Shown here: positions 54,601 through 64,000 of the stretch, in pieces | Layout: every line of letters begins with the position of its first letter | Numbering within the stretch: position 1 is the stretch's first letter | Made by a program: the position numbers and the translations under genes | Origin: Cycas panzhihuaensis | Taxonomy: Eukaryota > Cycadophyta | Length of the DNA stretch: 64,000 nt | Reading direction: 5' to 3' | NCBI GenBank assembly: GCA_023213395.1 | Contig: CM041465.1 | Span: 224,757,741-224,821,740 of the forward strand | The notes under the pieces: model-generated | What the model was told of the DNA's origin: nothing | Database searches by the model: none | Seen by the model: the letters and a program-made list of their open reading frames with translations, nothing else

Positions 54601-55082
54601 ATCTCAAAGGGTTCTTGGGAATGACTGGATATTATCGGAAATTCATAAAAGGCTATGCCCAGATAGCATACCCATTGGAATCATTATTAAGAAAGGCAAG
54701 AAAGTGGGAATGGACAATGAGGCAACAACTATCTTTTGACGCTTTGAAGAAGAAGATAGCAGAAGCCCTTGTGCTTAGATTTCCCGATTGGAAAAAGCCA
54801 TTTCATGTCCATGTGGATGCCTCATTATATGCGATTGGATGTGTATTGGCCCAACTTGCTAATGAAAAAATTGACCTCCCTATTGCCTTTGCTAGTAGGA
54901 AGTTGACATCAACAGAATGTAACTATACAGTTACAGAACGGGAAGGCCTGGGCATGGTATATGCTTTACAAAAATTTTGGCATTACTTGCTGGCTAATCC
55001 GTTTGTCTTTTTTGTGAATCATCAGGCTTTGCAATATCTTATTAACAAACCTATCCTCTAGGGAAGAATTAGCCACTGACTA
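54601..55082 (+). pseudogene. Ota1 RNase H
   Basis: Same frame as RT: LKGFLGMTGYYRKFIKGYAQ, then FHVHVDASLYAIGCVLAQL (first Asp), LTSTECNYTVTEREGLGMVY (Glu), FVFFVNHQALQYLI (Asp position replaced by Asn in FVNH, where TDH is usual). TAG at 55060 and TGA at 55079 break GRISHWLML-type reading. Only one RNase H copy is visible, unlike the dual arrangement in Tat. Confidence 0.9.
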
Positions 55083-56432
55083 ATGTTGTTTCAAGAATTC
55101 ATGTTTAAAATTGTGGTGAAAAAAGGGGATAAACATGCGATACCAGATCAGTTGTCCAAAATAAAAGAAGGGGAACCAGATACAGGGATATTTGATGATT
55201 TTCCGAATCACAAATTATTCTCTATAGAGTCCGTTCCATCTTGGTATGAAGGAATTGCAGAGCACTTGTCAATAGGACAAACACCTAAAGGTTTAGAAAG
55301 GGCAGAAAGAAAAAGTTTTATTAAGAAAGCTTTTCCCTTCCAGCTTATAGGTGGTATGTTGTACAAAATGGGGCTAGACGAAGTATTGAGGAGATGTATA
55401 TTGCAACATGAAGTACAATCAGTATTAAGAGAGGCGCACAAGGGAGCAGCCTCAACTCATCATGGAAGTGAAGCTACGGCTCGAAAAGTTTTATTAGCTG
55501 GGTTGTGGTGGCCAACTCTATTTGAAGATGTAGAAAAATGGGTAAAAACCTGTGACATTTGTCAATGTACAGGTAAGCCCTCTAAGCGGAACTATCTGCC
55601 CTTGCATCCTATCTTAGCCCAAGCACCATTTGAAAAATGGGGGTTAGACTTTGTAGGACCAATCAGTCCTCCAGCTTGTAGAACTAATGCAAGATTTATA
55701 TTGGTAGCTACTGATTTTCTGACCAAATGGACATAAGCCAAACCAATGAAGAAATGTGATGCTCGAAGTACAACTCATTTTTTATATGAAGTTATCATAG
55801 TAAAGTTTGGCTGCCCCTTGGAAATTGTATCAGACCAGGGAGGGAGTTTTTTAAATCAAACAATTAAATATTTAACTTCGGAGTTTTTGATACAACATGG
55901 TAAATCATCACCATATTACCCTAGGGCAAATGGACATGTGGAGAGCACGAATAAAATCCTGAAGATTGCCCTAATGAAAATTTATAATGAAGAACGGTTA
56001 GATTGGGCAAAAAAGTTACATTCAGTATTATGGGCAGAAAGAACAATGAGGAAATGGTCCCATAAACATACCCCGTTTCAATTGGTGTATGGCGCGGAAG
56101 TAGTAGTTCCATTGGAATTTCAAGCAGAGAGTTTGTGAGTAGCAGAACAATTGAGGATGGAACTAGGAAACTCCTATGCTCAAAGATTAATTCAATTGTT
56201 GAAATTGGATGCAATGCGAGCTCGAGCATTATGGGAATTACAAGTAGAAAAGAGAAGATGCAAAGCCTGGCATGATCGGTATCTAAAGAAGCCTGAGTAC
56301 AAGGCAAATGATTTGGTTTTATTATATGATAGTAAATTTAAAATGAAACCAGGTAAATTAAAAATTAGGTGGCTAAGACCTTATAAAGTTAGTCACATTT
56401 GTGAAAATGGGGCAGTCAAGTTAAACAGTTAG
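55083..56432 (+). pseudogene. Ota1 integrase
   Basis: Open stretches 55083-55736, 55746-56138 and 56151-56432. Zinc finger HKGAASTHHGSEATARKV ... WWPTLFEDVEKWVKTCDICQ (55438-55566). Core: GLDFVGPIS (Asp near 55650), VSDQGGSFLNQ (Asp near 55830), NGHVESTNKILK (Glu near 55940). C-terminal KANDLVLLYDSKFKMKPGKL and RWLRPYKVSHI (GPY/F-like). No chromodomain follows. All three catalytic residues are kept. Confidence 0.92.
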
Positions 56433-57080
56433 ATGGACAATCGTTGACCAAGTTGGTCAATGGATGTAGAATCAAATTATACAAAACATTAAAAAAAAAA
56501 AAAAAAAAGAGCATAAGGAACCAGGGGAACAAGCCTCCTCTCAGAAATGATGACTGAGAAGTACGGCAAAAAGCTAATAACATAATTTGGGATGTGCGCT
56601 TTGATGAGATACGGCAAGATATGATGGAAGGACGTGCAACAAAGGTTAATAACGACTGGCGGCTAGGTGCGATAGTCGATATGATGGAGGCTAAATAACA
56701 TTGAGAAAGGTCTATGAAAAACAGGTAGTATTAACTGTCGGCACGGGATGCAGTTAGTGCAACCAGCATGAAGATGAAGCGATTGTCATTTCTGAGTCGA
56801 GAAGTACATCGCAGTGAGGGCATGAAAGGAACCAGTACTACGTTAAGAAACTAGTCAAAAATAGTGCAGGACTGCGTGTGGGGGAAAGGTAGCACTCCGA
56901 ATGGCGAAAATCGTTTTATTCAAAGAGAACGATGATCCTCGGATACGCACCGAGTGGTAGGTTATGGGAGAAGAAGATACGTGAAGGAAATTGTTGATGG
57001 ATGCAAGACTCCACAAATACATATCAGTTGACACCTTTCCGTGCACAACAAAATTCATGAGTGTGGTGACACCATTGATC
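56433..57080 (+). other. Ota1 spacer between integrase and extra ORF
   Basis: No coding similarity. Holds an A-run of about 19 at 56491-56509 and otherwise mixed sequence with stops in all frames. It may contain an internal promoter or splice acceptor for the downstream ORF; none is clearly seen. Confidence 0.6.
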
Positions 57081-58508
57081 ATGGCACAACCAACAATACT
57101 CTAGATTTTGGAAGAATCCATTGTAGCACTTACAGGTCTACCCAGAGATGGTGAATTTGTAAGGAGAGACAATCAGATAACACGAGAGGAAGCAACAAAG
57201 CAGATTGGAGCAAGGGAAAAAAACGCTTCTACTTCGGGAATCCGGATTGCAGGAATTCAATTGCCAGAAAAACGATTTCTAGCACATTTTATTTTCACTC
57301 GGGTTATTTTAACCTAGAAAAATCTATTTGTACCTACAAATTTGAGAACGATGGTGAATCAGGTGGCGGAAGGGAAAAGGTATAACTAGGCAAATTTTGT
57401 AGCAAGGCGCTTATTACAGAATTTGCAAACAGTGCAGGAGGCAACAAAAGCCGTCACTTTCTATCATGTGACAATTTTGCAAGGGCTGATGATGGCTCAA
57501 TGTCCAGAAGTGGTGATGCCTGACCCAGGGGAAGAGCAAGCACCATTAGCATGCTGGACCAACAGAGGTCTTAGTGAAGACAAATGGATGGAAATTCAAG
57601 GTGTAGTTCAAGAATGGGTATAGAAATGTTATCAGCAGAAGACATTGGTGGTTGAAATCACAGATAGAGGAAATAGAAGTGAAGGAAGAAGAAGAATCCC
57701 TTCAGAAAGAAGCAGAGAAGGAAAAAGGAAAAAGGTAGTAGGATGAAACCAGTAATAAGCAGCAGGAGTATATGGAAGGTGAGTTGGAAAGACAAAAAAG
57801 GATAAAATTGGCTCGGTAAAAGAGGAAACAAGAAGTGATAGAGAGAATTGAAAATCAGCCATCAGAGGTAGAGTATTATGTGAATAAAGAAATTCTGGAA
57901 GAAGGATTGGATCTGATCAAATGTGATCTGCAGAATGTGTCCAGTTGGAGGACATCATTTTTGGATCGAGTAACTAGACAGTTAGTTATAGAATTGGAAT
58001 GTAGAGCCAAACCAACTGAAGAGTTATTAAAGGTAATTCACAAGTAACTGAAGGAAAACTTGAATCTTTAAAGAAATTTATATTGGACTGGGTAGATGAT
58101 GTGGATGAAGTCACTCCACAGCTGCAACAGTTTAAAGAAAAATTTCATCAATACATTCCTGAAGATATGCAGCTTGTTTATTACCAATTGGGTGCATGGA
58201 TTTTAAAATCCTATGAAGAATCAGAACGTTGCATGAAGTTATGGTAGGAGACGAATACATACCGTTCAGAATTGGAGTTTGCGCAAAAAATGAACGCGAA
58301 ACTGACACGGGAAATAGAACAACTACATTCAGCGAAATTGCCAGCACTTCCACAATTGGACACAATGCAGGATGTGGTACTATCATGTGAGTACCTGAAG
58401 CAGAACAGATTACGGATGCCGCCACAGATTGCCAGACCAGAGATGGAGTACATTTGGAAGGAAAGGGTAAAGATACGAGAGGCCCAGTTAAGAAATAAAA
58501 GAAGATGA
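57081..58508 (+). pseudogene. Ota1 extra ORF downstream of integrase, unknown function
   Basis: About 475 codons from ATG 57081 (MAQPTIL, then a TAG that reads as Gln by context). The frame continues through QITREEATKQIGAREKNAST, LPEKRFLAHFIFTRVI and LQNLQTVQEATKAVTFYHVT to ACWTNRGLSEDKWMEI. A Glu/Lys-rich coiled-coil-like centre (IEEIEVKEEEESLQKEAEKE) lies in the next frame at 57645-57830, then YVNKEILEEGLDLIKCDL. A second shift near 58045 leads to DWVDDVDEVTPQLQQFKEKF and the end KIREAQLRNKRR. No signal peptide or membrane segment is visible, so it does not look like env. Its position fits the additional ORF of Tat/Athila-type elements. Function unknown. Confidence 0.7.
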
Positions 58509-58559
58509 GATTATGTTTTTTCGAGGGGAGGGTAGAAGGAAGAAGAAAATTTTTGAAAA

Positions 58560-58586
58560 TTTAAACGAGTATGCTACTCGTTTAAA
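58560..58586 (+). other. Perfect palindrome before the Ota1 3' LTR
   Basis: TTTAAACGAGTA-TGC-TACTCGTTTAAA: 12-bp arms, 3-base loop, ending 17 bases before the LTR. A purine-rich run (58523-58549, CGAGGGGAGGG... GAAGAAG) lies just upstream and may be the functional PPT, unusually far from the LTR. Confidence 0.8.
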
Positions 58587-58603
58587 AGTTGCCGCAAGAG
58601 AGA

Positions 58604-59298
58604 TGTGTGCAGCCTAAATGGAGTTGATGGTACAACTAAGGGTTGGTAGAGGTAAGACAAAGCTGCTGATAGATGTGATTAGAAGGCAGATACGTGCAAC
58701 CAACCTTCGGATAGGCAGGACTAAGTTGCTGACAGGTGCAACTTAGCTGCTGGTAAGTGCAACCAACCCTTGGACAGGTACGACTAAGCTGTTGACAGGT
58801 GCAACTTAGTTGCTAGTAAGTGCAACCAAGCTGTGGATAGGTGCAACTAAGTTGCTAACAGGTGCAACCAAGATGAAGACAGGTGCAATCAGACCGCAAC
58901 AAAGTACAACCAAAATCTTGCGAAGTACAACTCGAGCAGCAATGGGTGCAACTAGGGCAGTAGTTGCGTGACTTGGGCATCATTAGTTATGCAATGAATA
59001 ATAATGTAATAATGGTTATGAATGGTGGTTGTAACTGTAGATAATTATATAAATCAGAGAAAAGAAGTGGAGATTGTATTATATCAATTTTATCCATCGT
59101 TGTTCATCCTGGAAGTGCCTTTCTTTGGCTGTGAGATCTGTATATTGTTTTGGCCTGCATCTGGTTGTGAGAGAACGAGACGCAGGGCCTTTTTTGTAAT
59201 GAAAATCCTGGTTCCTTGTGCTCCAAATTGTGTCTCTTCCTTGCTTGTGACTCTTGTATGATGTAATCAAAGGGTTAGGGTAGGGAAGCCAGCACACA
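58604..59298 (+). repeat. Ota1 3' LTR (695 bp)
   Basis: TGTGTGCAGCC to CAGCACACA, followed by CCCAT. Same length as the 5' LTR with no net indel, and differing mainly by transitions. Confidence 0.95.
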
Positions 59299-59303
59299 CC
59301 CAT

Positions 59304-59340
59304 GCTTTAAGGGCAAAGCATGCTTTCACAGGGAGGGACT
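59304..59340 (+). other. Chr5 pre-PPT segment and polypurine tract
   Basis: gctttaagggcaaagcatgc followed by the purine tract GGGAGGGA (59331-59338) and the Chr5 3' LTR. It aligns with 17698-17735 (Chr1) and 23900-23941 (Chr2), which confirms that Ota1 sits inside Chr5. Confidence 0.88.
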
Positions 59341-59697
59341 TGTGGCATTCTAAGCCCTAGTTTGTGGCTAACTTTGTAAAGTCAATATGGTCGACTTTAT
59401 TTCTTCATTTTGGCTGACTTAATAAAGCTAATTTGATGGACTTAATTCCATTATTTTGGCTGACTTAACCCTTATTTTCTGGCCAACTTCACTACACTGG
59501 CTTTTAACCACCTATATATGGGGCTTTTTGGCCCAGGCTAGGGCATAAATTTGTTTGAGGATCTACCATAATTTCAGCCTTTAGGAGCTGCTATAAGAGG
59601 ATACCCCACCTCAAAAGGGAAGCCAATGACATTTCTTAATCTATTGTAAGTTTTGGTATCTTTTGTACATATATTATTGGTGTTATTTGTTAAACCT
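59341..59697 (+). repeat. Chr5 3' LTR, left part
   Basis: TGTGGCATTC through ...tattattggtgttatt, matching 45146-45491. Cop4 cuts it here. The remaining about 160 bases should lie beyond the window. Confidence 0.9.
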
Positions 59698-60266
59698 TAT
59701 GTTTAAATGTTAAGTGAATGTACATTTATTTTTCATGTAATATATGCACTTTATACTTTAGGGGTGACTTATCACTAAAGTGATAAAGTGCACACCCACA
59801 TTCTTTCTAGTGACTCAACGTTGTCACAAAAAGGTCAATGGACCCTCATGCACTTGTTTGAATAATCCAAGTGATGTATCTTGGATGTTTGACACTTGTC
59901 AAACATCCAAGGCCTTAGGTGAGGATCCAAGCACTTTTGCTCATGATCCATGTGATGTATCTTGGATGTTTGACACTTGTCAAACATCCAAGGCCTTAGG
60001 TCTCTCATTTCACTCTATATAATGAGACCTCTTCTCATTGTCTCATATGGAGACTTGGAGTTGTATTGTTATGCTATCGGTTTGCTAATCAAGTCGTTTT
60101 CTTCTTGGGAGGTTGGACCAATTCCAACTCCACATATTGGGTATCATTTTCTCTTGCTCCTATATTTCGGTTTATGCTTTTATGCTCTCATGCTTTCATG
60201 CATTTATTGTATTGTGATTATATTTATGATCTTGGGATCAATGTGGCCTAATGCCCATTGTCAACA
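59698..60266 (+). repeat. Cop4 5' LTR (569 bp)
   Basis: TGTTAAACC to TGTCAACA. The hairpin CTTGGATGTTTGAC-ACTT-GTCAAACATCCAAG occurs twice (59880-59911 and 59961-59992), 81 bases apart, because of a tandem duplication. TATATAATGAG at about 60015. The end is set by alignment with Cop1-3. Confidence 0.92.
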
Positions 60267-60268
60267 TT

Positions 60269-60279
60269 TAGTATCGAGC
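60269..60279 (+). other. Cop4 primer binding site, degraded
   Basis: TAGTATCGAGC in place of TGGTATCAGAGC, with a substitution and a missing base. Position right after the LTR supports it. Confidence 0.7.
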
Positions 60280-62133
60280 TAATGGTCTCTGTTTAAGCAT
60301 ATTAGTTTCTTTGTTATCATCACATTGGTGACACCTTTGCCAAGTCATCGAGCTCGAGCACTTTGGGCGCCTCATCGGTGAAGGAAAGGCTACTCGGCAC
60401 TTCATCATCTTGCCGCCAACTCAAGAACTCTTAGAGGGCGCCACTTCATCAATCGCTACTATCTCACTGCTTGTCCGGCTGATTGAAGAGATTCCACTCG
60501 ATTCTCTTTGAAGACAACCCGGCTCATCTTGAGTCGCCAGCCGAGCACATCGGCATCTTAGGCCCGACTCACGCCAACTCGGTTCCGGCTCGGCATTTGG
60601 CTAAAAGCCGGTGTCAAATCAAACACTAGCGCCAACTCGGCTTTCCGACTCACGCCAACAAGATCCCTTCATTTCCGGTATTCTACGGTCATCTACCCAA
60701 CAAGATTTGAGGATCGCGGCTCATCTAGGCGCCACTGCCGGTATCATCACGATCCGGTCACATTCCGGCTCGGTGGGCACATGCTATCAAATCAACATTT
60801 GGTATCCTCATTCACTGCCGACTCTTCACTTTGCCGGCTCAAGATCCTTCATTTCCGACTCACGGTGGCCAGGTATCCTTTGCATTACTTGCCCGATCGG
60901 CATTTGAGAACTGTCGAACGCGCCGGCTCATCTAGTGTCTTGACCGGTACCCATCGACCATACATTGCCCAGTCAGCATTTGAAGCAGCTGCCAGCTCAT
61001 CTTCATCAACTGTACTCACTGTCCTCTACTCACTTCAAGCCGATCGGCACTTCAAAAGCCTTGATCGGCATTTCAAGCTCTTAAATAGCATTTTTTTTAA
61101 AAAAAAAAAATGCCTTTTTTCTCATGTGACTGATTTCCACTAAAAGACTTTAAGAGTTTTTTTTTAATTTCTCAACTAATAGCTGGGTTTACTTAAAGTT
61201 TTTTTTACATTAACTCTCTTGATTCTCAAAAAGTACTTGTGTACTCACTGCCTTAAGCCTTTTTTTTCACACTTTGGTCATTAGGCTTATTTATTGTGAT
61301 CAAGAGGAATGTTTTCATTGTAAAGGTGAAGAAATTTATCACCTAAACTCGCTTTTTGGCACCTTGCATGGTGACCTTGCCCTTCTTGACTCAAAAGAAG
61401 GCTCATTGTGAAAAGTAATAAAATCACTTGTTTTTGTTGGATGGTTGAGACATTTTAAGTCTCAACAAGCTGTGGTGGAGCTTGTGTTGGACTTTGGAGC
61501 AATTTCTTGAGTACATTTTCATCACTTCATCGGTTTGTGGAGCTTAAAAGGAACCCTTTATTCTTGTCATCAAAGGTTCCTTACATTTTGTTTTAGTACT
61601 CAAAAGTACTTCATCATTGTACTCAAGCATACATACTTGGATCTAAAGCACTTATCATTTTGTGCTCTTTCATTGTAAGCCAAAAGGCATAAAGAAAATC
61701 CAAGTAAGAAGATTCACTCACACTTATTTAAAAGTGAACTTAAAAATCTGGGGAGGCTCGAAAAGGTTCAAACCTTGCCTCTGAATTAACCTTAAGCTTG
61801 GTGCATTCCCTAGGGGACCAACCGATGCACGGTCGATGCCACGACAATTAAGGTTGCTTGAAGGAAAGGAGGTTCGAAAAGGGTGTTATTGGGTACATGA
61901 ATCCGGGGAAAGCATGGTACGTCCATGCGGATCAACCCTACACCGCCTTGTCCTAGATTTAACTTGGTTCTCCACCTCATTAGCGAGTCCTCCACTTCTC
62001 TTCACCCCATTGGTTGTTGGATCTTCTTGTAAGATCGGGACTAGTGGTGTTGTTTGAAGGTGGATCTTAAGCGACAAAGCTCTTGAGACTTCCAAGTTAT
62101 CTCGCTAGCTTCAAGTGTTACTCAAGTGGAAAG
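60280..62133 (+). other. Cop4 leader with GC-rich block
   Basis: 60300 to about 61085 is GC- and CpG-rich (34 of 60 bases are G or C at 60361-60420) and built from recurring words such as CCGGCTCATC, CCGACTCACG and CGGCATTTG. It has no counterpart in Cop1-3. From about 61300 the leader aligns with the family: hairpin 61444-61466 with a compensatory change, a decayed CCGATGCACGGTCGATG dyad (61822-61838), and CATGGTACGTCCATG (61913-61927). Confidence 0.8.
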
Positions 62134-62935
62134 ATGGTCGCCATACAAATGCTAAATGCTTGTACCATAAGGCTAATAGGACAAGCTAACTATCAAGAAT
62201 GGAAAAGAATCACAAAAATCTCTTGATAATGAATGAGTTCGGGGATATGTTTGGAAGAATCCCCAATCCTACACTTGTGGTTAATGATAATCAACCCGCA
62301 CTGTGGATGTTCAACTTGTTCTTTGCATGGGAGGCCAAAGGCGAAATTACTTTGGCATTCATTCGAATGGTTGTGGACATACATGTAGATCAAAATATTT
62401 CTTACGCACAATCTTCTAAAGAAGCATGGGACACCTTGTCCTCTTTGTATGAAAGGCGAGATGAAGCTCGCATTTTGATGATAAAAGCTAAATTGTACTC
62501 CATTAAATTTGTAAAGCCAATGACGGCATTCATGTCCTCTATTAAGGAGGTTTGTAATGAATTAACTACTTTGGGTAGTCCAAATACAAGAGATGAAATT
62601 GTAGCCTCCATCACAAAAGCACTACCAAAGGACTACAATGGCTTCATATCATCAACTACACGAGATGGTTCACTTAGGGGATGACGGTACCAATCAACTT
62701 GAAAGCTTATTGCTTCAAGAAGAACAAATTTATGCTAAGGATAATGAAGAACCATCTACATCAGGTGCTTTCACGGCAAAGGCAAAGCCAACTCAAAAAT
62801 CTAACACGCATTCACAAAGCGGTTTAGAAATATGAACATTGGATCTTCCAAGACCAATGTCGTTTGCCAATATTGTGGCATTCACAGCCACATTGCACTG
62901 AAGTGCGAAAGAAGCAAGCAAATCTTCGCATAAGC
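62134..62935 (+). pseudogene. gag: Cop4 gag
   Basis: ATG 62134 (MVAIQMLNACTIRLIGQANY). A one-base loss near 62210 (aatcacaaaaatctc) shifts to the frame of 62199-62684: NLLIMNEFGDMF, SLYERRDEARILMIKAKLYS, TKALPKDYNGFISSTTRDGS. A further shift leads to NQLESLLLQEEQIYAKDNEE. The knuckle CQYCGIHSHIALKC (about 62866-62907) has lost its usual G and P residues but keeps C, C, H, C. Confidence 0.87.
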
Positions 62936-63470
62936 AGATCGACCACAAGGCCAAAGACAAGACCAGGGGCCAAAAAAGCAGCGGCCCACGCCACAGTTTC
63001 AACAGAGATTCCGGCGGATCGGCGGTTTCCCCTCGACCAAATCGAGGTGCCTATCGAGGAGGTCCACAAGGAGGGTCAAAGAAATGGCTACCAACGCCAT
63101 TATAATCGGTTGCCAATGACGACAGACTATTTTGTGCATTCCAATCATCCAAGGTTGACAACACTTGGATTATCGATTCAGGAGCTACTCGACACATGAC
63201 AGGGAGTGAAGAACTCCTAAGCAACATCAAGGAAGGCAAAGGTCATTTAGTAACCTTTGGAAATGGTGAATCAAATGAGGTTTTGAATAGGCACCATAGC
63301 TCCTTTTCACTCTCCTCAAAACCCTTCCTTATCATTTCCCAACAATGATGCCTACTTCATTTCTTCTATGGAGAAGAATCTGCTCTCTGTTAGCCAGATG
63401 AACAAGCAACACATGAGCGTACTATTCAAAAATGGGAAATGTATCATTCGTGACAAAGATGATCGATTGT
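62936..63470 (+). pseudogene. Cop4 gag linker and protease
   Basis: The Gln/Gly-rich linker is heavily shifted. Protease motif TWIIDSGATRHMTG near 63162-63203 keeps the DSG active site. Then EELLSNIKEGKGHLVTFGNG, broken near 63270 by small indels. MEKNLLSVSQMNKQHMSVLF is readable at 63370-63430. Confidence 0.85.
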
Positions 63471-64000
63471 AGTCAGAGCCTATGAGGATCAAGGTCTTTA
63501 CAAGTTGGATGCCAATAATATTACTCTTGATTCTGCTTACTCTGGTTTCACATCTTTGTCAAAAATTCGCTTATGGCATCAACGTCTAGGACATTTAAGC
63601 CTAGACAATGCAAGCGATGACATACAAAAGCATGGTGTATGGGCTTCCAAAGATGTATGGCTCAAAATGTCTTTGCAAGCTTGCATAATGGGGACACAAC
63701 ATCGGTGCCTTTTCCTAAAGGCAAAGCATGGCGTGCATCTTATCCTTTGCAATTAGTTCACTCGGACTTGTGTGGACCCATGTCCACCACTCCTTTGGAG
63801 GAGCATTGTACTACATATCCTTTATTGATGACTTCTCTCACAAAGTCCGGGTCTACTTCCTAAAACAAAATCGAAGCCTTCTCCAAATTCAAAGAGTTCA
63901 AGGCGGAAGTAGAAAATGAATCTGGCTACTCAATTGGCACATTAAGGTCAGATAATGGAGGTGAATTCACTTCAAATGAATTCAACCAATTTTGCAAGGA
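63471..64000 (+). pseudogene. Cop4 integrase, 5' part
   Basis: YEDQGLYKLDANNITLDSAYSG-type start at 63480, IRLWHQRLGHLSLDNA (63566-63613), a frameshift, then ACIMGTQHR. The core starts VHSDLCGPMST (63755-63787), with a one-base loss after it that shifts YYISFIDDFSHKVRVYF. The second Asp region (RSDNGGEFTSNEF) is at 63947-63985. The window ends before the catalytic Glu. Confidence 0.87.

Larger units (their letters stand above)
49894..59298 (+). mobile_element. Ota1: 9.4-kb non-chromoviral Ty3/Gypsy element with an extra 3' ORF
   Basis: LTRs of exactly 695 bp each, target duplication CCCAT at 49889-49893 and 59299-59303. Between them: non-Met PBS, gag with two zinc knuckles, protease, RT, RNase H, integrase without chromodomain, a 0.65-kb spacer, an extra ORF (57081-58508) and a pre-LTR palindrome. 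RT motifs (FTDGFNGYN, FLDDWMLY) and the extra ORF suggest the Athila/Tat (OTA) branch; the exact lineage is not assigned. LTR differences are mostly transitions. Many stops, few indels. Confidence 0.94.
45146..59697 (+). mobile_element. Chr5: Ty3/Gypsy chromovirus inside Chr3, split by Ota1 and Cop4
   Basis: 5' LTR 45146-45653, PBS, gag, protease, RT, RNase H, integrase, chromodomain (to 49888), then Ota1, then the pre-PPT segment, PPT and 3' LTR (59341-59697), which Cop4 interrupts. It continues beyond the window, so its right target duplication cannot be seen. The left flank is GAACA. Coding is very decayed. It belongs to the same broad group as Chr1-Chr4. Confidence 0.92.
59698..64000 (+). 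mobile_element. Cop4: Ty1/Copia element in the Chr5 3' LTR, running off the window
   Basis: 5' LTR, degraded PBS, 1.87-kb leader, gag, protease and the first half of integrase are present. Same family as Cop1-3 but the most divergent: an 81-bp duplication in the LTR, a GC-rich leader block not seen in the others, and many small indels in coding sequence. The left flank TTATT is the candidate target duplication; its partner is outside. Confidence 0.93.

Noticed and set aside
57081-58508. Reading the Ota1 extra ORF as an envelope gene
   Set aside because: No signal peptide, no membrane-spanning segment and no cysteine pattern; the charged coiled-coil make-up argues against it.

Overview
This 64 kb window looks like a piece of a large, repeat-packed plant nuclear genome. 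It is AT-rich, holds Ty1/Copia and Ty3/Gypsy LTR retrotransposons with plant-type initiator-Met tRNA primer sites, and has no intact cellular gene. Most of it is retrotransposons of different ages inserted into one another. The deep nesting and heavy decay would fit a gymnosperm or another large-genome seed plant, but the species cannot be read from the sequence. The only hint of a host gene is one 81-bp exon-like segment at 1636-1716, so the window may be a long intron or an intergenic desert.

Left part (1-33.1 kb). Unassigned AT-rich DNA (1-3431) is followed by Cop1, a Copia element (5' LTR 3432-3986, coding remains to about 9757, no 3' end). Chr1, a chromodomain Gypsy (9827-18271, target duplication CTTTA), lies just beyond and is itself split by Cop2, a Copia of the Cop1 family (11445-17692, target duplication AGCCA). 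Chr2, another chromovirus (19472-24499, target duplication TGTTC), sits in a locally repeated, microsatellite-rich tract. Cop3 (26110-33125, target duplication TCTAT) is the most complete Copia copy: two LTRs, PBS, a 2-kb leader, gag, protease, integrase, RT, RNase H and PPT, although frameshifts, stops and a gag deletion disable it.

Right part (34-64 kb) is one stacked nest. Chr3 (chromovirus, + strand, from about 34100) was hit by Chr4 (chromovirus, - strand, 35239-43707), which was hit by Sml1, a small - strand element with 226-bp LTRs differing at one base (40489-43210, target duplication AAAAC). Chr3 was also hit at 45145 by Chr5 (chromovirus). Chr5 was hit by Ota1, a 9.4-kb non-chromoviral Gypsy with 695-bp LTRs and an extra ORF downstream of integrase (49894-59298, target duplication CCCAT). 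The 3' LTR of Chr5 was then hit by Cop4, a fourth copy of the Cop family (from 59698, running off the window).

How the parts work together: in each intact element gag would form the particle, protease cuts the polyprotein, RT/RNase H copies RNA primed at the PBS and PPT, and integrase inserts the product, leaving the 5-bp duplications seen here. Every copy is broken, and most premature stops look like C-to-T (or G-to-A) changes, as expected for methylated, silenced repeats. The points most worth a second look are a covariation-supported hairpin in the 2-kb leader of the Copia family, a conserved palindrome cluster in its U3, the unrecognised extra ORF of Ota1, the young gag-only element Sml1, and the exon-like segment.
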